From contig NZ_FRCS01000004.1 in NCBI RefSeq assembly GCF_900143005.1, positions 124,001 to 188,000 on the forward strand: a stretch of DNA of 64,000 bases. Reading direction: 5' to 3'. Made by a program: the position numbers and the translations under genes. Numbering within the stretch: the stretch's first letter is position 1; each line of letters opens with the position of its first letter. Of the stretch, positions 50,432 through 58,866 are shown piece by piece. The notes under the pieces are model-generated. The model had not been told where the DNA came from and searched no databases. It was given only the letters and a program-made list of their open reading frames with translations. This DNA is from Cryptosporangium aurantiacum (lineage in GTDB: Bacteria; Actinomycetota; Actinomycetes; Mycobacteriales; Cryptosporangiaceae).

Positions 50432-50650
50432 GCCGCCGCGAGCCCGCTCGGCGTCGTCTGCCTCTCCGACGACGACGCGGTCCGCCGCACCCTGGGCGAC
50501 GCCGATCTCGACGGCCGGGCGCTGGTCACTGACGTCGGGCACTCCGCAGGACGCCTGCGAGCGGAGCGCTCAACGACTTCCTGCACGCCACGGCAGTGGC
50601 CGGGGCGGCCGCGGAGGGCTACCCGGTGCTGATCGAGCAGTTCCGTTCGG
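50432..50650 (+). pseudogene. Remnant of an NAD(P)-binding oxidoreductase (6PGDH/imine-reductase-like)
   Basis: One plus-strand frame reads VVCLSDDDAVRRTLGDADLD and GRALVTDVGHSAG, like the second half of an NAD(P)-binding domain of the 3-hydroxyisobutyrate-dehydrogenase/imine-reductase class. After a shift near 50560, another frame reads LNDFLHATAVAGAAAEGYPV and LIEQF, like the C-terminal helical domain of that class. There is no start, the two parts are joined by a large deletion, and the gene begins directly after the preceding stop. Confidence 0.45.
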
Positions 50651-50653
50651 AGA

Positions 50654-50683
50654 GACCTACCGCCGTGAACACGGCGGTAGGTC
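50654..50683. terminator. Bidirectional hairpin terminator between convergent genes
   Basis: A perfect 13-bp stem (GACCTACCGCCGT with its complement) surrounds GAAC, 12 bp past the ppdK stop. It should end ppdK transcription and can serve the opposite strand too. Confidence 0.8.
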
Positions 50684-50695
50684 ATTCCCGAAACC

Positions 50696-53395
50696 TCAGC
50701 GGCTGTCCGAGCCGCCCTCCTGAACCACGGTGGCGCGGGCCGCTTCCAGCCGCGCCACCGGCACGCGGAACGGCGAGCACGACACGTAATCCAGCCCGAC
50801 CTTGTTGAAGAAGTGCACCGAATCCGGGTCGCCGCCGTGTTCACCGCAGACGCCGACCTTGAGGTCCGGACGGGTCGCCCGGCCCTTCTCGGTGCCGATC
50901 CGCACCAGCTCGCCGACGCCGTCCGCGTCGATCGTCTCGAACGGGCTGACGCCGAAGATCCCGACCTCCAGGTACGTGGAGAAGAACGCCGCCTCCACGT
51001 CGTCGCGGGAGAAGCCCCACGTCGTCTGGGTCAGGTCGTTGGTGCCGAACGAGAAGAATTGCGCGGCCTCGGCGATCTGGTCGGCGGTGAGCGCCGCACG
51101 GGGCAACTCGATCATCGTCCCGATCAGGATCTGCAGGTCGACGCCGGTCAGCTCGGCGACCTCCGCGAGGACCTTCTTCGCGTCGGCCTGGATGATCTCC
51201 AGCTCCTGGACCGACCCGACCAGCGGGATCATGATCTCCGGCTTCGGGTCCTTGCCGAGCTTGACCAGCTGGGCCGCCGCCTCCGCGATCGCCCGCACCT
51301 GGAGGTCGAACAGGCCCGGCACGACCAGCCCGAGCCGGACGCCACGCAGACCCAGCATCGGGTTCTGCTCGTGCAGCCGGTGGACGGCCTGCATGAGCCG
51401 CAGGTCGTTCTCGTTCTTCTCGCCCCGGGACTCGGCCAGCGCCACCCGGACCGACAGCTCGGTGATGTTCGGCAGGAACTCGTGCAGCGGCGGGTCGAGC
51501 AGCCGGATCGTCGTCGGCAACCCGTCCATCGCGGTGAGCAACTGGAGGAAGTCCCAGCGCTGCAACGGAAGCAGTGCCTCCAACGCAGCGTCCCTCTGCT
51601 CCTCGTCCTCGGCCAGGATCAGCCGCTCGACGTGCTGACGCCGCTCGCCGAGGAACATGTGCTCGGTCCGGCACAGCCCGATGCCCTCGGCACCGAACCG
51701 GCGTGCCCGTTCCGCGTCCTCGGCGGTGTCGGCGTTGGCCCGGACGCCCATCCGGCGGGTGCCGTCCGCGTGCTTCATGATGCGGTCGACGGCCTGGACC
51801 AAGTCGTCCGGATTCTCGATCTGACCTTCGAAGTACTCGACGACCGGCGAATCCACCACCGGTACCTCACCGAGGTAGACGCGCCCGGTCGAGCCGTCGA
51901 TCGAGATCACGTCGCCCTCGTGCACCTCGGTGCCGTCCGGGGCGGTGAGGAACCGCCGCTTCGTGTTGACCTGCAGCTCCTCGGCACCACAGACACAGGT
52001 CTTGCCCATGCCACGCGCGACCACCGCCGCGTGTGAGGTCTTGCCACCGCGGCTGGTCAGGATGCCCTCGGCGGCGATCATGCCGTTCAGGTCATCCGGG
52101 TTGGTCTCCCGGCGAACCAGGATGACCTTCTCCCCCGACCGCGACCACTTGACCGCGGTGTACGAGTCGAAGACCGCCTTGCCGACCGCCGCACCCGGCG
52201 ACGCGGACATACCCCGGCCGAGCTGGTGCGTCTTCGCCGACGTGTCGAACTGCGGGAACATCAGGTGGACGAGTTGCTCACCGGTGACCCGCTGGATCGC
52301 CTCGTCCAGATCGATGACGCCTTCGTCGACCAGCTGCGACGCGATCCGGAACGCGGCGGCCGCGGTGCGCTTCCCGACCCGGGTCTGCAGCATCCAGAGC
52401 TGACCGGCTTCGATCGTGAACTCGATGTCACACAGGTCGCGGTAGTGCCCCTCCAGCGTCGCCATGATCTCGAGGAGGCGGTCGTAGGAGGTCTTGTCGA
52501 TCTTCTCCAGGTCCTGGAGCGGCACCGTGTTCCGGATGCCCGCGACGACGTCCTCACCCTGGGCGTTCTGCAGGTAGTCGCCGTAGACGCCCTGCTCGCC
52601 GGTGCCCGGGTCGCGGGTGAACGCCACGCCGGTGCCGGAGTCCATGCCCATGTTGCCGAAGACCATCGCGACAACGTTGACCGCGGTACCGAGATCGGCC
52701 GGGATGCGCTCCTGCCGCCGGTACAGCACGGCGCGGTCGGAGTTCCAGGACTCGAACACCGCGTTGATCGCCGCGGTCATCTGCTCCCGCGGGTCCTGCG
52801 GGAAGTCCGCCCCGGTGTGCTCCCGCACGATGCGCTTGTAGACGTCGACCAGCTGCCGTAAGTCGTCGGCGTCCAGATCGAGGTCGTTGTTCGTGCCCTT
52901 CGCGCGCTTGATCTCTTCCAGCGCGTCCTCGAAGGCCTCGCCACCGATGTTCTGGACGGTCTTGCCGAACATCTGGATCAGCCGGCGGTAGGAGTCCCAG
53001 GCGAACCGCTCGTTGTCGGCCTGGCGGGCCAGGCCCTCGACCGACCGGTCGTTGAGGCCGACGTTGAGGACGGTCTCCATCATCCCGGGCATCGAGAACT
53101 TCGCTCCGGACCGGACGCTGACCAGCAGCGGGTCGTCCGGGTCGCCGAGCGTCTTGCCGCGGGCCTTCTCCAGCGTCGCCAGGTGGGTCGCGATCTCGTC
53201 GTCGAGGCCGTCCGGGGTGGCGCCGGTGTCGAGGTAGATCGTGCACGCCTCGGTGGTGATCGTGAACCCGGGAGGCACCGGCAGCCCGAGGTTGGTCATC
53301 TCGGCGAGGTTGGCGCCCTTGCCGCCGAGGAGGTCCTTCAGCTCTTTATTGCCCTCGGCGAAGTCGTAGACGTACTTGGTGCGATCGTCCTTCAA
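50696..53395 (-). CDS. ppdK: Pyruvate, phosphate dikinase
   Basis: This 899-residue enzyme interconverts pyruvate, ATP and Pi with phosphoenolpyruvate, AMP and PPi. The N-terminal nucleotide-binding domain starts YVYDFAEGNKELKDLLGGKG and includes VSVRSGAKFSMPGMMETVLN. The swivelling His domain has LTSRGGKTSHAAVVARGMGK with the phospho-accepting His. The PEP/pyruvate barrel has GIGLCRTEHMF and the proton-donor Cys in VGVCGEHGGDP. Length and order match bacterial PPDK. It allows gluconeogenic flux from pyruvate, useful when growing on acids such as glucarate. It is divergent from the kinase-receptor gene. Confidence 0.97.
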   Translation of the reverse strand: MKDDRTKYVYDFAEGNKELKDLLGGKGANLAEMTNLGLPVPPGFTITTEACTIYLDTGATPDGLDDEIATHLATLEKARGKTLGDPDDPLLVSVRSGAKFSMPGMMETVLNVGLNDRSVEGLARQADNERFAWDSYRRLIQMFGKTVQNIGGEAFEDALEEIKRAKGTNNDLDLDADDLRQLVDVYKRIVREHTGADFPQDPREQMTAAINAVFESWNSDRAVLYRRQERIPADLGTAVNVVAMVFGNMGMDSGTGVAFTRDPGTGEQGVYGDYLQNAQGEDVVAGIRNTVPLQDLEKIDKTSYDRLLEIMATLEGHYRDLCDIEFTIEAGQLWMLQTRVGKRTAAAAFRIASQLVDEGVIDLDEAIQRVTGEQLVHLMFPQFDTSAKTHQLGRGMSASPGAAVGKAVFDSYTAVKWSRSGEKVILVRRETNPDDLNGMIAAEGILTSRGGKTSHAAVVARGMGKTCVCGAEELQVNTKRRFLTAPDGTEVHEGDVISIDGSTGRVYLGEVPVVDSPVVEYFEGQIENPDDLVQAVDRIMKHADGTRRMGVRANADTAEDAERARRFGAEGIGLCRTEHMFLGERRQHVERLILAEDEEQRDAALEALLPLQRWDFLQLLTAMDGLPTTIRLLDPPLHEFLPNITELSVRVALAESRGEKNENDLRLMQAVHRLHEQNPMLGLRGVRLGLVVPGLFDLQVRAIAEAAAQLVKLGKDPKPEIMIPLVGSVQELEIIQADAKKVLAEVAELTGVDLQILIGTMIELPRAALTADQIAEAAQFFSFGTNDLTQTTWGFSRDDVEAAFFSTYLEVGIFGVSPFETIDADGVGELVRIGTEKGRATRPDLKVGVCGEHGGDPDSVHFFNKVGLDYVSCSPFRVPVARLEAARATVVQEGGSDSR

Positions 53396-53737
53396 CGCGA
53401 CCTCCCTGGGTGTCCGTCAACCGGTGAGTTACCGAGCGCGCCGTCGCGGAGAGTCACGGGTTCAGGCACGAATCGTTCTCCCTCGTCACCGGCGCTGGGA
53501 TGGCCAGAGGTTAATGAGGCCCTCCCCCTGCTGGTGCCCGTTGTGAGCAGACGCACCCGAGTTGGTCAGACTGTTCCGATTCAGACGCGACGGGTTACCC
53601 GGAAACCTCTAAAACCGCACGTGAGAAGGGTCGCACGTAGTCTCTCCGACATCGAGCGGTAACCCGTTGAGCGGAAGCCTGGCGGAGGATCGCTACGCTG
53701 CGCGCGGGATCGAGCGGCCCATCGGAGAGAGGTACGC
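53396..53737. promoter_or_regulatory. Divergent intergenic region between ppdK and the receptor kinase gene
   Basis: These 342 bp hold both promoters. ACGGGTTACC at 53590-53599 is inverted as GGTAACCCGT at 53658-53667, and GCACGT occurs at 53617 and 53632 between the arms. A GGAGAGAGG ribosome site precedes the GTG at 53738. I see no small gene here. Confidence 0.5.
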
Positions 53738-56545
53738 GTGAGCACGGCGCAGCCCCTTCGGAAGAACGATCCGCGACAACTCGGTCGGTATCGCCTGACC
53801 GGACGCCTGGGTTCCGGCGGGATGGGAATCGTCTACGCCGGCCTCGACGAGCTGCCGGACGGACGCGAGCGCAAGGTCGCGGTGAAGGTCATCCACCCGC
53901 ACCTGGCGGATGCCCCCGAATTCCGGACCCGGTTCCGGTCCGAGGCGACCCTCGCGGCCCGGGTGGCCCGCTTCAGCACGGCTGCTGTCCTCGATGTGGA
54001 CGTCGAGAGCGAGCAGCCGTTCCTCGTCACGGAGTTCGTCGACGGACCGACGCTGCAGGAGGTCGTCGAGGATCAGGGACCGCTGACCGGTGGGGCGCTC
54101 GACGCGGTGGCGATCGGGATCGCGACCGCGCTGGTGGCGATCCACGAAGCCGGCATCGTGCACCGCGACCTGAAGCCGAGCAACGTGATCCTGTCCCGGT
54201 TCGGGCCGCGGGTGATCGACTTCGGCATCGCCAGGGCCGCCGACGCGATGAGCGGGCTGACGAGCGGGGCGATCGGGTCGCCGCCGTACATGGCACCGGA
54301 ACAGTTCCGCGGCGAGGCGATCACCCCGGCGACCGACATCCACGCGTGGGGCGCGGCGGTGTGCTTCGCCGGCACCGGCAAACCGCCGTTCGGGATCGGC
54401 GCACCCGAGGTGATGCTCTACCGGACGCTGGAGCAGGCGCCGGAGCTGTCCGCGCTGGACGAGACGCTGCGCGACCTCGCCGGCGCGGCGCTGCGCAAGG
54501 CGCCCGGCGAGCGGCCCAGCGCGCGTGACCTGCTCGCGGCGCTGACGCTGCGGCGCCCGGACGCCGCACCGTCGATCCCGGTGCCCCCGCTGCCCGCGGG
54601 CGCGTCCGCGGCGGCCGGAACCGCCGGAGCCGGAACCACCGGGGCCGGGGCCGGAACCGCCGGGGCCGGAACCGCCGGGGCCGGGGACGCCGGGGCCGGG
54701 GACGCCGGGGTGACCGACGTCGGCGCCGGCGATACCACCGTCCGGGTGGCGTCCGACGGATCCCCGCAGCCTCCGATCCCGGCGAAGAAGACCCGGCGGC
54801 GCACGGTCGTGCTCCGGACGGCCGCCGCCGCGGTGGTCCTCGCGGTGCTGGCCGGCGCCGCGGTCCTCTGGGTGGGCCAACGCGGCTCGGACACCCAAAG
54901 GTCGGACTCGTCCCCACCGGCCGCGGCCTCCGACAGCACCGTCCGGCAGTTCTCCGCCGACGACGACGCCACCGGCCCCGCCCCGGCCGTCCCCGGTGCG
55001 GTGCGCGGCGGCACCGTCGAGCTCTACGCCGCAGCGGACTTCTGGGAACTCGACCCGGTCCAGAACCAGTACACCGACGGCATGATGGCCAGCTCGCGGC
55101 TGCTGGCCCGCACGCTCACCGCGTACCGGGAGAACGGCTCGAAGGAGCCGACGCTGGTCGGTGACCTCGCCACCGACACCGGCCGCAGCACGGACGGCGG
55201 CCGCACCTGGGAGTTCACGATCCGGTCTGGGGTGACGTTCGCGGACGGCACGCCGGTGACCGCGCAGGACGTCGCACACGGCATCGCCCGGGCGTTCAGC
55301 ACCCGGGCGAAGGGAATGACGTACCTGCAGGAGTGGCTGACCGGCCGGACCGACTTCCGCGCCGTCTACTCCGGCCCGACCAGCGACGCACCGTACCCAC
55401 CCGGCGTCGAGGCGCCCAACGCGCAGACCCTCCGGCTGCGGTTCCCCGCGCCGCACCCGGATCTTCCGGCCGTCGCCGCGCTGCCGTTCACCGCGGCGGT
55501 CGCGGCGACCTGGAAGCCGAGGGAGAACGACCCGGTCCCGATCACCGGCCCCTACCGAATCGCCTCGGTCGCACCCGACCGCACGCTGACGCTCACCCGG
55601 AACCCGGCCTGGAAGCCCGAGACCGACCCTGTGCGCACCAACTACCCGGACCGGTACGTCGTCCGCTTTGGGGCGGAACGCACGGACGTCACCCGCCTGA
55701 TGATGCGCGACGAGGCCCCGGCCGGCGTCCAGCTCAGCACGATCGACTCGAGCCAGGCCGACGAGGCCTACCAGATGGGGCTCGACAACCGGCTCGTGGA
55801 CGGCGTCGGATCCGGCCACCGCGACCTCTGCTTCAATACCCAGCGCGTCCCGGACGTCAAGCAGCGCCGGGCACTGAGCCTGGCGTTCAACCCGGAGTCG
55901 GCACTGGCCGCGCTCGGTGGCAACTACGTGGGTGACTTCACGACCAGCCTGCTCTCGCCCCGCTTACCGGGGTATCCGGAGGACCAGTCCCGCGCCCTGC
56001 GCTCCGGTAACCCCGCTGCCGCGTCCGAGGCGCTGGACGGTGCCGAGGTGACGCTGGTGTTCGCCCACAAGGACACTGGCGAACACCGGCGGCTGGCCAC
56101 GGCCGTCGTCACGGCGTTCGCCCGCGCCGGCGTCACCGTCGTGCCTCGCCCGGTGAAGGAGAACTTCCTGGCGGCGATCGGACGCGCGGACAACCCGTAC
56201 GACCTCTACCTCTGCGAGTGGACGCCGGACTACCTGGACGGCAACGCGATGCTGCCGCACCTCTACTCCAGCCGAGTCCTGCGCACCGACGGCAACACGA
56301 ACATGAGCTACCTGCGCGTCGAGGCCGTCGACGCCGAGCTGGACCGGATCGCTGCGCTGCCCGACCGCACCCGGGCCGCGCGGGAGTACGCGGCGTTCGC
56401 CAACCGCCTCCGCACCGAGTGGGCGCCCGCGATCCCGTTCTTCGACCAGCGGCGCTGGACGCTGACCGGCTCGAACGTCCGCGGAGTGTTCGTCAGCAAG
56501 CTCTGGGCGGTGCCCGACCTGGCGCGGGTCTGGGTGCAGGCCTGA
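53738..56545 (+). CDS. Membrane Ser/Thr protein kinase fused to an extracellular family-5 solute-binding domain
   Basis: This 935-residue protein has a full PknB-type kinase at its N-terminus. The glycine loop is GSGGMGIV (25-32), the ATP lysine is Lys50 (VAVKV), the catalytic loop is HRDLKPSN (142-149), and DFG (161-163) and APE (186-188) are intact. A Gly/Ala/Thr-rich linker with AGAGT-type repeats (about 285-335), a basic KKTRRR stop and one membrane helix (about 357-379) follow. From about residue 420 the outside part is a complete OppA/DppA-type SBP_bac_5 domain (GGTVELYAAADFWELDPVQN, WEFTIRSGVTFADGTPVTAQ, GPYRIASV, LYLCEWTPDYLDGNAML). It should sense a peptide, sugar or metal-chelate outside and phosphorylate proteins inside. 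Confidence 0.93.
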   Translation: MSTAQPLRKNDPRQLGRYRLTGRLGSGGMGIVYAGLDELPDGRERKVAVKVIHPHLADAPEFRTRFRSEATLAARVARFSTAAVLDVDVESEQPFLVTEFVDGPTLQEVVEDQGPLTGGALDAVAIGIATALVAIHEAGIVHRDLKPSNVILSRFGPRVIDFGIARAADAMSGLTSGAIGSPPYMAPEQFRGEAITPATDIHAWGAAVCFAGTGKPPFGIGAPEVMLYRTLEQAPELSALDETLRDLAGAALRKAPGERPSARDLLAALTLRRPDAAPSIPVPPLPAGASAAAGTAGAGTTGAGAGTAGAGTAGAGDAGAGDAGVTDVGAGDTTVRVASDGSPQPPIPAKKTRRRTVVLRTAAAAVVLAVLAGAAVLWVGQRGSDTQRSDSSPPAAASDSTVRQFSADDDATGPAPAVPGAVRGGTVELYAAADFWELDPVQNQYTDGMMASSRLLARTLTAYRENGSKEPTLVGDLATDTGRSTDGGRTWEFTIRSGVTFADGTPVTAQDVAHGIARAFSTRAKGMTYLQEWLTGRTDFRAVYSGPTSDAPYPPGVEAPNAQTLRLRFPAPHPDLPAVAALPFTAAVAATWKPRENDPVPITGPYRIASVAPDRTLTLTRNPAWKPETDPVRTNYPDRYVVRFGAERTDVTRLMMRDEAPAGVQLSTIDSSQADEAYQMGLDNRLVDGVGSGHRDLCFNTQRVPDVKQRRALSLAFNPESALAALGGNYVGDFTTSLLSPRLPGYPEDQSRALRSGNPAAASEALDGAEVTLVFAHKDTGEHRRLATAVVTAFARAGVTVVPRPVKENFLAAIGRADNPYDLYLCEWTPDYLDGNAMLPHLYSSRVLRTDGNTNMSYLRVEAVDAELDRIAALPDRTRAAREYAAFANRLRTEWAPAIPFFDQRRWTLTGSNVRGVFVSKLWAVPDLARVWVQA

Positions 56546-56559
56546 TCGGGCGATACCGT

Positions 56560-56874
56560 ATGCGGGTGACAACCGTGTACAAAGTTCTCCGCGCCGACGA
56601 GTGGGCGGCCGCGCAGGCCACCGAGCAGTACGAGGGGTCTCCGGACGACCTGCGCGACGGCTTCGTCCACCTCTCCACCGCCACCCAGCTGCCCGGGACG
56701 CTCGACCGGCACTTCGGCGGCGAGACCGGGCTGATGTTGCTGGCCGTCGACGCGGAGACGCTCGGCGACGCGCTGCGGTGGGAGACGAGCACCGGCGGCG
56801 AGGCGTACCCGCACTACTACGGCGCGCTGCCGATGTCCGCCGTCACCGAGGCCACCCCGGTCCGCTCGGAGTAA
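56560..56874 (+). CDS. DUF952 family protein
   Basis: This 104-residue protein matches DUF952, with TVYKVLRADEWAAAQATEQY, DGFVHLSTATQLPGTLDRHF and the end YPHYYGALPMSAV. Relatives are small cytosolic proteins, sometimes annotated as glutathione S-transferase-like, with no proven activity. It lies 14 bp after the receptor kinase gene and may be co-transcribed. The ATG at 56560 gives the family start. Confidence 0.85.
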   Translation: MRVTTVYKVLRADEWAAAQATEQYEGSPDDLRDGFVHLSTATQLPGTLDRHFGGETGLMLLAVDAETLGDALRWETSTGGEAYPHYYGALPMSAVTEATPVRSE

Positions 56875-56901
56875 CCCACACCTCGATCACCGGGAACTCA
56901 C

Positions 56902-56919
56902 ATCCGATTCCCATCGGAT
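56902..56919. terminator. Small hairpin after the DUF952 gene
   Basis: ATCCGAT and ATCGGAT form a perfect 7-bp stem around TCCC, 27 bp past the stop. It could be a weak terminator or an operator for the next gene. Confidence 0.35.
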
Positions 56920-56984
56920 CCGGACGCCGTTGCCGAGTTCGTTCGCGAGCATCGCCGGACATGCCGAGGCAATCGGAGGTCCCG

Positions 56985-58127
56985 ATGTGGAAGCGCAGCC
57001 TGCTCGCGGTCGTCGTCCTGTTGGCCGCAGCGTGCTCCGGTGACGGCGCTGCCGACGACACGCGCTCGGCGCCGACCACCGGTCACACGCACGCCAACGC
57101 ACCGTCACCCGAACCGTTGCGGCCGGGCGAGCGGTTCCTGACGCTCGAGATGCCGGAGCCCTACTCGCCGGCCGCGCCGAGCGGCGGTACCGACGACTAC
57201 CGCTGCTTCCTCGTCGACCCGAAGCTGACCGCCGAGACCTTCCTGACCGGTAGTCAGTTCATGCCTGAGAACACCGATCTCGTCCACCACGCGATCTTCT
57301 TCCGGCTGAAGCCTGCCGACCTGTCGAAAGCCCACAAAGCCGACGCGGCGACGCCGGGCGTGGGATGGACCTGCTTCGGTAACGCCGGTATCGACGCCGC
57401 CGGCTGGGTCGCGTCCTGGGCGCCGGGCGCCAACGAGAAGCTGCTCGACCCGACGCTGGGTTTCCCCCTGCCGCCGGGCACCCAACTCGTCATGCAGGTC
57501 CACTACAACCTGCTCGGCGTGGACGGTGCCGCGCCCTCGGACCAGAGCTCGATCCGGCTGCGCCTCAACGACGACGTCTCCGGGATGAAGCGGCTGGGCG
57601 CCAGGCTGGTCGCGGCGCCGGTGGAGCTGCCCTGCACCGCCGCGGAATCCGGTCCGCTCTGCGATCGGAAGGCCGCCGTCGCCGACGTCACGAAGCGGTT
57701 CGGCCCGAAGGCGCCGCGCCGGGTGGCCGGCCTCAACCAGCTCTGCCGCAGCGGTAAGCCACCCGTCGCCGGCGCGACCCAGCAGTGCGACTTCCGTGCC
57801 AAGAAGAACGCCACGGTGTACGCGGCGGCCGGGCACATGCACCTGCTCGGCCGGTCGATCAAGATCGAGCTCAACCCCGGCACGCCGACCGCGAAGACGC
57901 TGCTCGACGTCCCGGCCTACGATTTCGACGACCAGTCGATCCGGCCGCTCGCGACGCCCGTCCAGGTCAAGGCCGGCGACACGTACCGCGTCACGTGCAC
58001 GCACGACGCGAGCCTCCGCGGACAGTTGCCGCAGCTGAAGGGCCAGCCCGCGCGGTACGTGGTCTGGGGCGAGGGCACCAGCGACGAGATGTGCCTCGGC
58101 ATGGTGCTCCAGGTGCCGACTACATAG
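56985..58127 (+). CDS. Lipoprotein resembling copper type II ascorbate-dependent monooxygenases
   Basis: This 380-residue exported protein has a lipoprotein signal (LLAAAC, Cys17) and a perfect GGAGGT ribosome site before the ATG at 56985. The body resembles the peptidylglycine/dopamine-type copper monooxygenase fold. Copper-ligand-like motifs are the HH pair in DLVHHAIFF, the His in QLVMQVHYNLLG, the HxH in AAAGHMHLLG, TCTHD, and a Met in the final DEMCLGMV. Several cysteines could form the conserved disulfides. The substrate is unknown. It is immediately upstream of a two-component system whose promoter repeats begin two bases after its stop. Confidence 0.75.
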   Translation: MWKRSLLAVVVLLAAACSGDGAADDTRSAPTTGHTHANAPSPEPLRPGERFLTLEMPEPYSPAAPSGGTDDYRCFLVDPKLTAETFLTGSQFMPENTDLVHHAIFFRLKPADLSKAHKADAATPGVGWTCFGNAGIDAAGWVASWAPGANEKLLDPTLGFPLPPGTQLVMQVHYNLLGVDGAAPSDQSSIRLRLNDDVSGMKRLGARLVAAPVELPCTAAESGPLCDRKAAVADVTKRFGPKAPRRVAGLNQLCRSGKPPVAGATQQCDFRAKKNATVYAAAGHMHLLGRSIKIELNPGTPTAKTLLDVPAYDFDDQSIRPLATPVQVKAGDTYRVTCTHDASLRGQLPQLKGQPARYVVWGEGTSDEMCLGMVLQVPTT

Positions 58128-58129
58128 GA

Positions 58130-58159
58130 CTCTCATCGAACTCTCATCCCGCTCTGATC
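58130..58159 (+). promoter_or_regulatory. Three direct repeats at 11-bp period before the response regulator gene
   Basis: CTCTCATC at 58130 and 58141 and CTCTGATC at 58152 are spaced by exactly 11 bp, one helical turn. This is the classic arrangement for tandem OmpR/PhoB-family dimers. The array ends 11 bp before the ATG at 58171, so it probably mediates autoregulation. Confidence 0.75.
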
Positions 58160-58170
58160 TGATCGAGCGG

Positions 58171-58866
58171 ATGAGCGGACAGCCGAGCGTCCTCATCGTC
58201 GACGATCAGGCCAACATCGTCGATATGGTCGCGACCGTCCTGCGGTTCCACGGGTTCGCGGTCACGACAGCGGGCACCGCCGCCGAGGCGTTACGCCGCG
58301 CGGCGGCTGATCGGCCGGACATCGTCGTGCTCGACGTCCTGCTGCCCGACGGTGACGGGTTCCAGGTGTGCCGCACGCTGCGCGCGGACGGGCACGACGT
58401 CGGCATCGTCTTTCTCACCGCGCGCGACGGCACCGGGGAGAAGGTCGCCGGGCTCTCGTTCGGCGGCGACGACTACCTGACCAAACCGTTCTCGGTGGAC
58501 GAGCTGGTGGCGCGGGTGCGGGCGGTGTTGCGGCGCGTGCGACCCGCTGCGGCCGGGGCTTCGTCCAGCGTATTGGTCTTCGCCGACGTCGAGCTGGACG
58601 ACGACGCCTGCCAGGTCCGGCGCGGCGGGCGCCTCGTCCCGCTCTCGCCGACCGAGTTCAAGCTCCTGCGGTACCTGATGCAGAACCCCAACCGCGTGCT
58701 GTCCCGCGGGCAGATCCTCGACGCGGTGTGGAGTTACGACTTCGCCGGGACGTCCAACGTGGTCGATACCTACGTCGGTTACCTGCGGCGCAAGCTGGAG
58801 CAACTCGGCCCGCCGGTGATCTCGACCCGGCGCGGCTTCGGGTACGTCCTCGAGGCGCCTCGATGA
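58171..58866 (+). CDS. OmpR/PhoB-family response regulator
   Basis: This 231-residue protein has a receiver domain with acidic pocket Asp11-Asp12, phospho-acceptor Asp55 (VVLDVLLPDGDG), Thr in FLTARDG and Lys in YLTKPFS. A winged-helix output domain follows (LSPTEFKLLRYLMQNPNRVL, then TYVGYLRRKLE and RGFGYVLEAP). It is the partner of the overlapping histidine kinase. Three 11-bp-spaced repeats upstream are its likely binding sites. The pattern resembles TcrA/TrcR/PrrA-type actinobacterial regulators; the signal is unknown. Confidence 0.95.
   Translation: MSGQPSVLIVDDQANIVDMVATVLRFHGFAVTTAGTAAEALRRAAADRPDIVVLDVLLPDGDGFQVCRTLRADGHDVGIVFLTARDGTGEKVAGLSFGGDDYLTKPFSVDELVARVRAVLRRVRPAAAGASSSVLVFADVELDDDACQVRRGGRLVPLSPTEFKLLRYLMQNPNRVLSRGQILDAVWSYDFAGTSNVVDTYVGYLRRKLEQLGPPVISTRRGFGYVLEAPR

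Noticed and set aside
48245-50542. 765-codon minus-strand open frame across the 13-bp repeats and the second lactonase
   Set aside because: It is antisense to two genes with clear motifs, and the repeat part encodes only RSAAQVS-type repeats.
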